In this document: piece after piece, positions 1 through 6,905 of the stretch
How the letters are laid out: each line of letters starts with the position of its first letter
How positions within the stretch are numbered: position 1 is the stretch's first letter
Notes under the pieces: generated by a model
What the model was told of the DNA's origin: nothing
Seen by the model: the letters and a program-made list of their open reading frames with translations, nothing else
The model's database searches: none
Program-made: the position numbers and the translations under genes
From: Proteobacteria bacterium UBA2133
GTDB taxonomy: Bacteria > Pseudomonadota > Gammaproteobacteria > Arenicellales > UBA868
Direction of reading: 5' to 3'
Assembly: GCA_002327725.1 (NCBI GenBank)
Contig: DCXP01000034.1
Span: 1-24,915 of the forward strand
DNA: 24,915 nt

Positions 1-981
1 TGACGAAGGGTTGATGCGTTCCAGGCGCCGCTTGGGCGGCTGGAACGAAGCCAGCGACGCACAGGCATCGACCGGCTCAGCGCCGGCAGCCTGGCAGGCA
101 GCGATCGCGCCAAGCGCGTTCGCCATATTGTGTCGGCCGATCAGCGGCCAATCGACTGTTGTCACATAACGATCTTCGTGAAAGACCTCAAAGCGCCGGC
201 AGTCCGCCTGCAGTGCGACTGCGCGCCAGAATGCGCTCGCAGTCGCGCAACTGTAAGTGACGATCTGGGACCAGCACCCGCGTGCCACCAGGTCGCTCAG
301 GCCGGCGTCATCTGCATTCACCAGTATCACACCGTCGGCAGGTACGCTGCGCAGCAGATATTCAAACTGCTGTTCGATATCACCCAGGCCGTCGAAGATA
401 TCAGCATGGTCAAACTCGAGGTTTCCAAGCACCAGGACATCCGGACGGTAATGAAGGAACTTTGCGCGTTTGTCAAAGAACGCCGTATCGTATTCGTCCG
501 CCTCAATGACAAACCACTTGCCCTGACCGAGTCTTGCCGACACGCTGAAATTTCCCGGTACGCCTCCGATCAAAAACCCCGGCTGGTGTCCACATTGATC
601 GAGAATAAAAGCGGCAATACTGCTGGCGGTCGTCTTGCCATGGGTTCCGGCCACTGCCAGCACGCGTTTTTGCGGAATAATCGCCTCGCGCAGCCACTGC
701 GGCCCGGAGGTGTACGGCCAGCGCTGGGTCAGTATGTGCTCGACCAGGGGATTGCCGCGAGACAGGACGTTACCGATAACGCACAACTCAGGAGGGACTG
801 TCAGCGCATCCGGATGGTAACCCTCCTGTATCGCAATGCCCTCAGTGCGCAGCAGGTCGCTCATGGGCGGATAAACCGCCTGGTCACAGCCGCTGACCTC
901 AAAGCCCGCCTCACGGGCGATCAACGCAAGCCCGGCCATGAACGTCCCGCCAATACCTGCGATGTGGACCGATGCTTTCAA
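1..981 (-). CDS. mpl: UDP-N-acetylmuramate:L-Ala-gamma-D-Glu-meso-DAP ligase, N-terminal 327 residues (partial)
   Basis: Mur-ligase family enzyme of murein recycling: it joins the tripeptide released from old peptidoglycan to UDP-MurNAc in the cytoplasm, using ATP. The reading frame is open from a TTG at 981 to the left edge, where the gene is cut. Visible motifs are the N-terminal nucleotide fold (VHIAGIGGTFMAGLALIA, then GCDQAVYPPMS), the ATP P-loop GTHGKTT at residues 112-118, the EADEYDTAFFDKR block at 160-172 and NLEFDHAD at 187-194, all typical of Mpl rather than MurC. The TTG start overlaps the stop of the upstream membrane-protein gene as TTGA, which implies translational coupling. 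No ATG or GTG lies near the family N-terminus (E. coli Mpl begins almost at the same point), so TTG is the only reasonable start. The missing part is the rest of the C-terminal domain. Confidence 0.95.
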   Translation of the reverse strand, partial: MKASVHIAGIGGTFMAGLALIAREAGFEVSGCDQAVYPPMSDLLRTEGIAIQEGYHPDALTVPPELCVIGNVLSRGNPLVEHILTQRWPYTSGPQWLREAIIPQKRVLAVAGTHGKTTASSIAAFILDQCGHQPGFLIGGVPGNFSVSARLGQGKWFVIEADEYDTAFFDKRAKFLHYRPDVLVLGNLEFDHADIFDGLGDIEQQFEYLLRSVPADGVILVNADDAGLSDLVARGCWSQIVTYSCATASAFWRAVALQADCRRFEVFHEDRYVTTVDWPLIGRHNMANALGAIAACQAAGAEPVDACASLASFQPPKRRLERINPSS

Positions 982-1547
982 CCAGAAGGGCTGCCGCTGA
1001 AAGCCAGCATGGCGGCCATGATGACCGATTGGCAGGCGACGATGATCAACAGGGCCAGCCCCATTCGGCTTTCGATTGCCTGGCGGAGAATTGAGGCCAT
1101 CACGGCAAGTGACCAGATGGCAATACCAGCCGCGATGAGCAGCGGGGTGGTCAGTACCATTACGGGCTCGGGTCCGCCCGGCAGCAGGCGCTCATGCCAT
1201 CCAAAAAAGGGCAGCGCCAGTAACTGCAGAAGTGTCGTTGCTCCGAACATGGCAGTCAGCGTCTGGGTCGAGCGCTCAGAAAGACCCCGGAAACGCAACA
1301 GCAGACTGATCAGGATCGCGAACAGCAGCACCTGACCGACCGACATGAACAATCCGCGAATCATTCCGGCATTGGGCACCGCATTGATCGCACTGGTGAT
1401 CACAGCGAGGGCAGCGGTTGCGAGCAGCAGTGTTTCCGAGCGCGGTATATCCTGAGCCTGGTGTCGGAACAGGCAAAGATTGATGAACAACTGCAGGTAT
1501 CTGACCATGGGTTCCAGTCGCTGACGTCGAAGCCGCGATGATATCAT
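978..1547 (-). CDS. Integral membrane protein of unknown function
   Basis: I do not recognise a named family. The 189-residue product is strongly hydrophobic, with about five predicted membrane segments (roughly residues 40-58, 64-86, 95-115, 130-150 and 163-183) separated by short polar loops with Arg-rich ends such as LLLRFRGLSER. No signal peptide or catalytic motif is evident; a Yip1-like fold is possible but unproven. Two starts are possible: ATG at 1547, preceded by GAGGAA about 11 bases upstream, or ATG at 1508 (MVRYLQLF), which trims 13 basic residues. The stop overlaps the TTG start of mpl by 4 bases, so it is probably the first gene of a two-gene operon with mpl, divergent from rnd. 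The context hints at an envelope role, but that is inference. Confidence 0.8.
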   Translation of the reverse strand: MISSRLRRQRLEPMVRYLQLFINLCLFRHQAQDIPRSETLLLATAALAVITSAINAVPNAGMIRGLFMSVGQVLLFAILISLLLRFRGLSERSTQTLTAMFGATTLLQLLALPFFGWHERLLPGGPEPVMVLTTPLLIAAGIAIWSLAVMASILRQAIESRMGLALLIIVACQSVIMAAMLAFSGSPSG

Positions 1548-1589
1548 CAGGAAGCAGTTTCCTCGTGTTCAAAACAACCGGAAATACCG

Positions 1590-2732
1590 TTGACAACGAC
1601 CTCACATGCGAACCGTCACCCGCTCTGGATAGACCGCCAGGCAGATCTCGATGCCTGGATTGAGCACGCTGAATCGGCGCCATGGCTTGGCGTCGATACG
1701 GAATTTGAGCGGGTTCGAACCTTTTTCCCCAGGTTGTGCCTGCTTCAGATGGCAACGCCTGACCAGGCGGTGTGTATTGATCCATTGGCCGATCTTGACT
1801 GGGACGGCATCCGCGAGCTGATTACGCAGTCCCAACCCACGAAGATCTTTCATGCAGCCCGCCAGGACCTGGAAGTGCTGCACCACTACCTGTCTGTGTT
1901 ACCCACTCACTTTTTCGATACCCAGATGGCCGGCGCACTTTGCGGATATGGTGAGCAGGTGGGTTATGCCCAGCTGGTAAAGGAGATATGCAACGTCTCG
2001 CTGCCAAAAGCGTTCACGAGAACACCATGGTGCCGACGCCCTCTTGGCAGCGAAGAAATCCAGTACGCGCTGGATGACGTGCATTACCTCGGTATCCTGT
2101 ACCAGACCTTGCATGCCGCGCTTCGGCAGCGGGGGCGGTTATCCTGGCTGGCGGATGACTGTGCGGCCCTGGTATCCAATGAAGCACTGCAACAGGCAGA
2201 GGCCGCCCCAGTCAACCGGGTGCTGCGGGCATGCGCGGGTATGGATTGGCAGTCTCAGAGTGTGGCTGCGGCCCTGACGAAATGGCGGGAAGACCTTGCC
2301 CGCCGAAAGGATCGTCCCCGCGAATGGATGCTCTCGACAGATGTCGTTGTTGAACTCGCGCGATCGCGTCCCAAGGATCTTCAGCAGTTGGCCGGGGTGC
2401 CGGGCCTGGAAAAGGCCACGCTGAAGCGCCGGGGCGAAGAACTGCTGGAGATTATCCGGGCGGGCGAGTCTCCTGCGCCTGATTTCACGCCGGTCTCCAA
2501 ACCGGGTAGGCCCGATCCTCGCCTGCGAGCCCTGGGCAACGCCATGTGGAAGCATCTTGGCGAGTTGTGCGAGCGCGAGGGCCTTCCAACGTCGGCCGTC
2601 GCACCGAGAGACGAGATCCGGGCGCTGGCTGCCGGCGAGCGTGATCTTCGAATACTCAGTGGCTGGCGGCGCAAATTTGTGGGTGAATCCCTGCTAGCGC
2701 TGGCATCCCCGGCAGATACGTCGCGCCCTTGA
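1590..2732 (+). CDS. rnd: Ribonuclease D
   Basis: 3'-5' exoribonuclease acting on tRNA precursors and other structured RNAs in the cytoplasm. DEDDy catalytic residues are visible: D36 and E38 in GVDTEFERV, D93 in HAARQDLEVL, and Y159/D163 in YALDDVHYL. An HRDC domain follows at about residues 210-295 and a second helical HRDC-like part at the C-terminus (380 residues, close to the E. coli length). The start is TTG at 1590 with a weak CCGGA eight bases upstream; no ATG or GTG lies upstream in frame in the 42-base gap to the divergent gene. E. coli rnd is also known to start at UUG, so the rare start appears conserved and may keep expression low. It stands first in a rightward run of genes. Confidence 0.96.
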   Translation: MTTTSHANRHPLWIDRQADLDAWIEHAESAPWLGVDTEFERVRTFFPRLCLLQMATPDQAVCIDPLADLDWDGIRELITQSQPTKIFHAARQDLEVLHHYLSVLPTHFFDTQMAGALCGYGEQVGYAQLVKEICNVSLPKAFTRTPWCRRPLGSEEIQYALDDVHYLGILYQTLHAALRQRGRLSWLADDCAALVSNEALQQAEAAPVNRVLRACAGMDWQSQSVAAALTKWREDLARRKDRPREWMLSTDVVVELARSRPKDLQQLAGVPGLEKATLKRRGEELLEIIRAGESPAPDFTPVSKPGRPDPRLRALGNAMWKHLGELCEREGLPTSAVAPRDEIRALAAGERDLRILSGWRRKFVGESLLALASPADTSRP

Positions 2733-2774
2733 TAAAATATCCGCAGGCGAGTCTGTAACGACGGAGGTCAATCC

Positions 2775-3623
2775 ATGCCCGGTTTACGCACGATACTGGT
2801 TCCGTTCAACAATACCCAGCCCAATGCTGCCGCCATTGATGCAGCGAAGCGCATTGCGGAGGCTGAGGGGGCCTATATTGAGGGGGCCTATAGCCGCCAG
2901 GTGCTGCCGATTATTGCGGGCGAAGGCATCACCTTGCCCGGAGACTATCTCGCCGCATTCGAGGAAGAGGGAAGACAACAGGCGGCGCTCGCCCGTGAAG
3001 CGTTCGAATCGCTGATCGCGGAGCGCGGGATTCCCTTAAGTTCTCTTGAAAGCGAAGGTTTGCGGGCGGGCTGGACCGAGATGATGGGGACCGGACCGGA
3101 AGGTCTTGGCGAATATGCCCGGGCCTTTGGTATCAGCGTGCTGCACCGGGATCTTGCCAGCGGCGACATGGACTGGAAGAGCACCGCCGAGGCATTGCTG
3201 TTTGAAAGCGGTCGTCCCCTGCTGCTGGTCAGTGATGATATTCCAGAGAGCATCGGTAAACGGATTCTGGTCGCCTGGAACGGCAGCACTGAAACGGCGC
3301 GGGCGCTGAGCGCCGCGAGACCCCTGCTTGCGAGATCCGAGGCGGTTCAGGTGCTGTCTGTGGATGGCGGCATGGTCTCAGGTCCAGATGTCGACCTGAT
3401 TACTGCGCACCTTCGCGCCAGCGGCTTTCACGCGCAGGCCAAGAAAGCCGATAGCGGCGGAACTACAATAGGGCAGGTGATTGTTTCCGAGGCCACAGAG
3501 TTCGGTGCGGATCTCATCATCAAGGGCGCCTTCACCCACAGCCGGCTGCGCCAGTTGGTGTTTGGCGGGGCGACCAGCGAGATATTCAACCACGCCGTAT
3601 GCCCGGTCATCATGTGTCATTGA
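2775..3623 (+). CDS. Tandem-domain universal stress protein (UspA family)
   Basis: Cytoplasmic stress protein of 282 residues with two Usp folds in one chain. Domain 1 starts with TILVPFNNTQPN and spans about residues 4-155. Domain 2 starts with RILVAWNGSTETARAL at 163 and ends with the nucleotide-binding type motif GAFTHSRLRQLVFGGATSEI near the C-terminus. Domain 2 keeps the G-x-x-x-H-S-R-…-G-G-x-T signature seen in ATP-binding members, while domain 1 looks degenerate, as is usual for tandem Usps. The ATG at 2775 is preceded by ACGGAGGT with good spacing. The gene lies 42 bases after rnd, so co-transcription is possible. An imperfect 15-base tandem duplication at 2865-2891 gives the repeated residues EGAY-EGAY. 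The exact stress trigger cannot be told from sequence. Confidence 0.92.
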   Translation: MPGLRTILVPFNNTQPNAAAIDAAKRIAEAEGAYIEGAYSRQVLPIIAGEGITLPGDYLAAFEEEGRQQAALAREAFESLIAERGIPLSSLESEGLRAGWTEMMGTGPEGLGEYARAFGISVLHRDLASGDMDWKSTAEALLFESGRPLLLVSDDIPESIGKRILVAWNGSTETARALSAARPLLARSEAVQVLSVDGGMVSGPDVDLITAHLRASGFHAQAKKADSGGTTIGQVIVSEATEFGADLIIKGAFTHSRLRQLVFGGATSEIFNHAVCPVIMCH

Positions 3624-3816
3624 AGTCGTATTTTCCAAGGGCCTGGTATCGACTCCTTAAAGACTCAGCCGATCGGGCAGAAAAGCCCCGGTTGCGAACC
3701 GACGTGGGTTACAGCAGGTCTGTGACCGGCGGGCCTGCGGCCGACGGCGTCAGAGATTTTCTTTTTGCTTGATTTGATTATTTGATATTTTTATTTTTTC
3801 CAAAGGAGTGTTGTTG
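3624..3816 (+). promoter_or_regulatory. Intergenic region with AT-rich tract before mdh; probable mdh promoter region
   Basis: This 193-base gap has no gene. Its first part is GC-rich and contains a small hairpin (5-bp stem, 3-base loop, 3689-3701) without a following T-run. From 3755 to 3800 it becomes strikingly AT-rich with T-tracts, unlike its surroundings, which suits a promoter with an UP-like element, but I see no clear -35/-10 pair. The Shine-Dalgarno AGGAG at 3804-3808 lies 8 bases before the mdh ATG at 3817, which decides that start over the in-frame GTG at 3808. Confidence 0.35.
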
Positions 3817-4797
3817 ATGAACAAGCCAGTTCATGTTGCGGTGACAGGTGCCGCCGGGCAGATCAGTTACGCCATGCTGTTCAGGATTGCGGCAGGCGAT
3901 ATGCTCGGAAGCGACCAGCCCGTGATTCTGCAGTTGCTCGAGATTCCGCCCGCCATGGACGCGCTTCAGGGTGTCGTCATGGAACTGGATGATTGCGCCT
4001 TCCCCCTGCTTCATGGCGTTGTGACTTCCGATGATCCAGCGACCGCTTTTGCCGACGCCGACTTTGCAATGCTGGTGGGCGCCCGGCCGCGCGGCCCGGG
4101 TATGGAGCGCAAGGATTTACTGACGGAAAACGCACGGATATTTTCGGTCCAGGGCAAGGCGCTGAATGAAAGCGCGAGTCGTGAGGTGCGGGTACTGGTG
4201 GTCGGGAACCCGGCCAACACCAATGCGCTGATCGCATCAGCCAACGCCCCCGACATTGACACGGCTCAGTTCACGGCGATGACCCGCCTGGATCACAATC
4301 GCGCCATCAGCCAGCTTGCTGAGAAAACGGGCGCGGCCACCACCGATATCTCCCGGGTCACCATCTGGGGAAATCACTCGGCGACCCAGTATCCCGACAT
4401 CCATCATGCGATGATTGCGGGCAAGAATGCAGTCGATCTGGTGGACGAGGCGTGGATGACCGACGACTTTATTCCAACCGTGCAGCAGCGCGGCGCTGCC
4501 ATCATCAAGGCACGGGGAGCGTCGAGTGCGGCATCGGCAGCCGGAGCCGCGATTGATCACATGCGTACCTGGGTTCAAGGTACGCCGGAAAATGACTGGG
4601 TCAGTATGGCGATCCCCTCGGCAGGAGATTACGGTATCGAGGCGGGACTGATTTACTCGTTCCCGGTGACCTGTTCGGGCGGGCAGTACACAGTTGTCAG
4701 GGATCTTGCCGTTAACAGTTTCAGCGAGGAACGCATGCAGGCAACACAGGCCGAGCTTCGCGAGGAACGTAACGGGGTGAGAGAACTCCTGGGGTAA
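3817..4797 (+). CDS. mdh: Malate dehydrogenase (NAD-dependent, LDH-like type)
   Basis: Oxidises malate to oxaloacetate with NAD in the citric acid cycle. The 326-residue product is the usual length of the proteobacterial Mdh type with an extended active-site region, distinct from the 312-residue E. coli type. Seen are the Rossmann motif TGAAGQI (10-16), the mobile-loop arginines in GARPRGPGMERKD (R92, R98), GNPANTN (130-136), TRLDHNR with D159 and R162, and the catalytic WGNHS with H187. The ATG at 3817 was chosen because AGGAG lies 8 bases upstream. It is separated from the Usp gene by a long AT-rich gap and from dapB by 34 bases, so it may head a mdh-dapB transcript ended by the terminator at 5699-5735. 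Confidence 0.96.
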   Translation: MNKPVHVAVTGAAGQISYAMLFRIAAGDMLGSDQPVILQLLEIPPAMDALQGVVMELDDCAFPLLHGVVTSDDPATAFADADFAMLVGARPRGPGMERKDLLTENARIFSVQGKALNESASREVRVLVVGNPANTNALIASANAPDIDTAQFTAMTRLDHNRAISQLAEKTGAATTDISRVTIWGNHSATQYPDIHHAMIAGKNAVDLVDEAWMTDDFIPTVQQRGAAIIKARGASSAASAAGAAIDHMRTWVQGTPENDWVSMAIPSAGDYGIEAGLIYSFPVTCSGGQYTVVRDLAVNSFSEERMQATQAELREERNGVRELLG

Positions 4798-4831
4798 TCA
4801 CGATGCACCCATCCCTTACGGTGAAGACGTC

Positions 4832-5620
4832 ATGATTCAGGTTGCCGTGGCCGGCGCTGCCGGACGAATGGGGCAGACCCTGGTGGCTGCCTGCCAGATT
4901 CATGAATCGTTCACCCTGACCCATGCTTTTGAGCAGAGCGGGCACGAGTCCATAGGCCAACCCGCGGGTAGCACTGGACACGGTCCTGTCATCTCAGACA
5001 GCATTGACGGTGCGCCGTTTGACGTCTTGATCGACTTCACGTCTCCAAAGGCGTCTCTTTCAAACCTCGCGTTCTGTGCCGATCACGGGTTGCGGGCTGT
5101 GGTTGGCACGACAGGCTTCGACGAAAGCCAGAAGCAGCGTATTGCCCGGGTCTGTGAAAAGACCGCGGTCGTCTGGGCACCCAATATGAGTGTGGGAGTG
5201 AATATCTGCCTGAAACTGCTGGAACTTGCCGCGGGTGCATTTGGCGATGACGTTGATATCGAAGTGATTGAGGCGCATCACCGCCACAAGGTCGACGCAC
5301 CTTCCGGGACTGCCCTCAAAATGGGAGAGGTCCTGGCCAGGACACTCGGAAGAACGCTTGAAGAGCATGGGGTATTTGCCCGCCAAGGCCATACCGGCCC
5401 GCGGGCCGACCGGGAAATCGGGTTTTCCACAATCCGGGCAGCAGATGTGATCGGTGAGCACAGCGTGTGGTTTGCCGGTGCCAAGGAGCGGGTCGAAATC
5501 ACCCACAAGGCCGCTGGCCGGGAGATATATGCCAACGGCGCGCTACGCTGCGCACAGTGGCTGATGGACAAACCGTCGGGGCTTTTCGACATGCAGGATG
5601 TGCTGGGTCTCAAGGCCTGA
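4832..5620 (+). CDS. dapB: 4-hydroxy-tetrahydrodipicolinate reductase
   Basis: Second committed step of lysine and diaminopimelate synthesis: reduces the DapA product with NAD(P)H to tetrahydrodipicolinate. The product has 262 residues (E. coli 273). The dinucleotide motif GAAGRMG is at residues 8-14, GTTGF at 92-96, and the catalytic stretch EAHHRHKVDAPSGTA at 147-161 gives H149 and K153 with the substrate-binding PSGT. The start ATG at 4832 matches the family N-terminus; only a weak GAAG lies upstream. In many gammaproteobacteria dapB follows dnaJ; here it follows mdh, but the dapB-carA-carB-greA order downstream is retained. Diaminopimelate links this gene to the mpl recycling gene at the left edge. 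Confidence 0.97.
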   Translation: MIQVAVAGAAGRMGQTLVAACQIHESFTLTHAFEQSGHESIGQPAGSTGHGPVISDSIDGAPFDVLIDFTSPKASLSNLAFCADHGLRAVVGTTGFDESQKQRIARVCEKTAVVWAPNMSVGVNICLKLLELAAGAFGDDVDIEVIEAHHRHKVDAPSGTALKMGEVLARTLGRTLEEHGVFARQGHTGPRADREIGFSTIRAADVIGEHSVWFAGAKERVEITHKAAGREIYANGALRCAQWLMDKPSGLFDMQDVLGLKA

Positions 5621-5636
5621 AGGATGGCGCAAGCGA

Positions 5637-5665
5637 TTGATGTTTGAGCCCCAAGAAGATAGACT
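5637..5665 (+). promoter_or_regulatory. Candidate sigma-70 promoter for carAB, upstream of the terminator
   Basis: TTGATG (5637-5642) and TAGACT (5660-5665) are 17 bases apart, each matching 4 of 6 consensus positions. Transcription would begin near 5672, before the terminator hairpin at 5699-5735, so carAB RNA from here must read through it. No comparable hexamer pair exists in the 24 bases between terminator and carA. The assignment rests on spacing and position only. Confidence 0.35.
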
Positions 5666-5677
5666 GCTCTCCCCGGA

Positions 5678-5743
5678 ATGAGTGAGCATCTTATCCAGAA
5701 AAAAGGAGAGACCCAGCAGGTCTCTCCTTTTTTTTGTGTCTGA
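5678..5743 (+). CDS. Possible 21-codon leader peptide spanning the carAB terminator
   Basis: An ATG at 5678 opens a 21-codon frame (MSEHLIQKK… ending …SPFFCV) that runs through the whole terminator hairpin and its T-tract and stops at 5741-5743, just before carA. Its frame differs from carA. A leader ORF translated across a terminator is the layout of the E. coli pyrBI attenuator, where coupled ribosomes block the hairpin when UTP is low. Against it: there is no good ribosome-binding site (GGA directly abuts the ATG), and a frame this short can occur by chance. Confidence 0.2.
   Translation: MSEHLIQKKGETQQVSPFFCV
5699..5735 (+). terminator. Strong intrinsic terminator between dapB and carA (possible attenuator)
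   Basis: GGAGAGACC (5705-5713) pairs perfectly with GGTCTCTCC (5719-5727) around the loop CAGCA. It is flanked by six A's (5699-5704) and eight T's (5728-5735), so the stem can extend to 15 bp. It ends 24 bases before the carA start. CTCTCC at 5667-5672 duplicates the right arm and could pair with the left arm GGAGAG as a competing structure. It either ends the mdh-dapB transcript or attenuates carAB, or both. Confidence 0.92.
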
Positions 5744-5759
5744 ACACAGGCATGACGTT

Positions 5760-6905
5760 TTGACCCCCGCGATTCTAGCCCTCGAGGATGGGACGGTTTT
5801 TCATGGCCGGGCAATCGGCGCCATCGGGGAGACGGTGGGCGAGGTTGTCTTCAACACGGCGATGACGGGCTACCAGGAGATCGTGTCGGATCCGTCATAT
5901 GCACGCCAGATTGTGACTTTGACCTGTCCGCATATCGGCAATGTCGGCGCCAACGACGAGGACATCGAAGCGAAAGACGCTTACGCCTGTGGCCTCGTCG
6001 TGCGTGATTACCCGAATCTTCTCAGCAACTTCCGTTCTCAGGAAAGCTTAAGCGAATATCTCTCGCGACAGAATGTGGTCGGTATCAGCGATATCGATAC
6101 CCGCCAGCTGACGCGGGTGCTTCGTGAGAAAGGCGCTCAAAACGGTTGTGTTCAGGCAGGCAGTATCGACGAAGATCGGGCTGTGACACAGGCCCGGGCT
6201 TTTGCCGGGCTCAAGGGGATGGATCTTGCCAGGACCGTGACTACCGAAAAGCCCTATCTCTGGGAAGAAGGAACCTGGCAGCTGGAAGGGGGTTTTCAGG
6301 CGCCCGGCGAGCAGACGTGGCGGGTCGTTGCCTACGATTTCGGAATTAAACGCAATATCCTGCGGCTTCTGGTGGATCGTGGTTGTGCGGTCGAGGTCGT
6401 TCCGGCGCAGACCAGCGCTAAAACCGTTCTGGCGCGCAAGCCTGATGGGGTATTTCTGTCCAACGGTCCGGGCGATCCTGAGCCCTGTACCTATGCTATC
6501 GAGGCCATTCGGCAAATCCTGAAAAGCCGGGTGCCGGTGTTTGGCATCTGTCTTGGCCATCAACTGCTGGGACTGGCGGCCGGTGCAAAAACGCTGAAGA
6601 TGAAATTTGGGCATCACGGTGCCAACCACCCGGTTGCGGATCTCGCCACTGCCCGGGTCATGATCACCAGCCAGAATCACGGCTTTGCACTCGACCCCGA
6701 TTCACTACCAGAAGGGGTCACGGTGACCCACCGGTCATTGTTTGATCAGTCAATTCAGGGGATCACGCTGCGTGATGCACCGGCGTTTTCTTTTCAGGGG
6801 CATCCCGAGGCAAGCCCCGGGCCCCAGGATATTGTCAGCCTGTTTGATCAGTTCATTGACCTGATGGCAAAAGCAAAAGATACCGGTCATGCCCAAACGA
6901 ACTGA
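5760..6905 (+). CDS. carA: Carbamoyl-phosphate synthase small (glutaminase) subunit
   Basis: Class-I glutamine amidotransferase subunit that feeds ammonia to CarB to make carbamoyl phosphate for pyrimidines and arginine. I chose the TTG at 5760: it gives the family N-terminus TPAILALEDG and 381 residues (E. coli 382), has ACAGG nine bases upstream, and E. coli carA is itself known to start at UUG. The longer in-frame GTG starts at 5736 and 5682 lie next to or before the terminator hairpin and add non-family residues. The N-terminal CPSase-sm domain covers about 1-130; the GATase domain shows LSNGPGDPEP (233-242), the nucleophile C264 in FGICLGHQLLG and the H348/E350 pair in GHPEASPGP. It overlaps carB by 17 bases. 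Confidence 0.97.
   Translation: MTPAILALEDGTVFHGRAIGAIGETVGEVVFNTAMTGYQEIVSDPSYARQIVTLTCPHIGNVGANDEDIEAKDAYACGLVVRDYPNLLSNFRSQESLSEYLSRQNVVGISDIDTRQLTRVLREKGAQNGCVQAGSIDEDRAVTQARAFAGLKGMDLARTVTTEKPYLWEEGTWQLEGGFQAPGEQTWRVVAYDFGIKRNILRLLVDRGCAVEVVPAQTSAKTVLARKPDGVFLSNGPGDPEPCTYAIEAIRQILKSRVPVFGICLGHQLLGLAAGAKTLKMKFGHHGANHPVADLATARVMITSQNHGFALDPDSLPEGVTVTHRSLFDQSIQGITLRDAPAFSFQGHPEASPGPQDIVSLFDQFIDLMAKAKDTGHAQTN

Noticed and set aside
130..1335. Long open frame on the plus strand (401 codons)
   Set aside because: It lies antisense to mpl and the membrane-protein gene, whose minus-strand products match Mur-ligase motifs and a clear membrane profile; the plus product is basic, low-similarity and frame-shadow-like.
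3689..3701. Small hairpin after the Usp gene considered as terminator
   Set aside because: Five-bp stem with no following T-run.
5682..5759. Longer carA start at GTG 5682 or GTG 5736
   Set aside because: The extension would be encoded by or beside the terminator hairpin and does not match the CarA N-terminus; TTG 5760 restores the family start and length.
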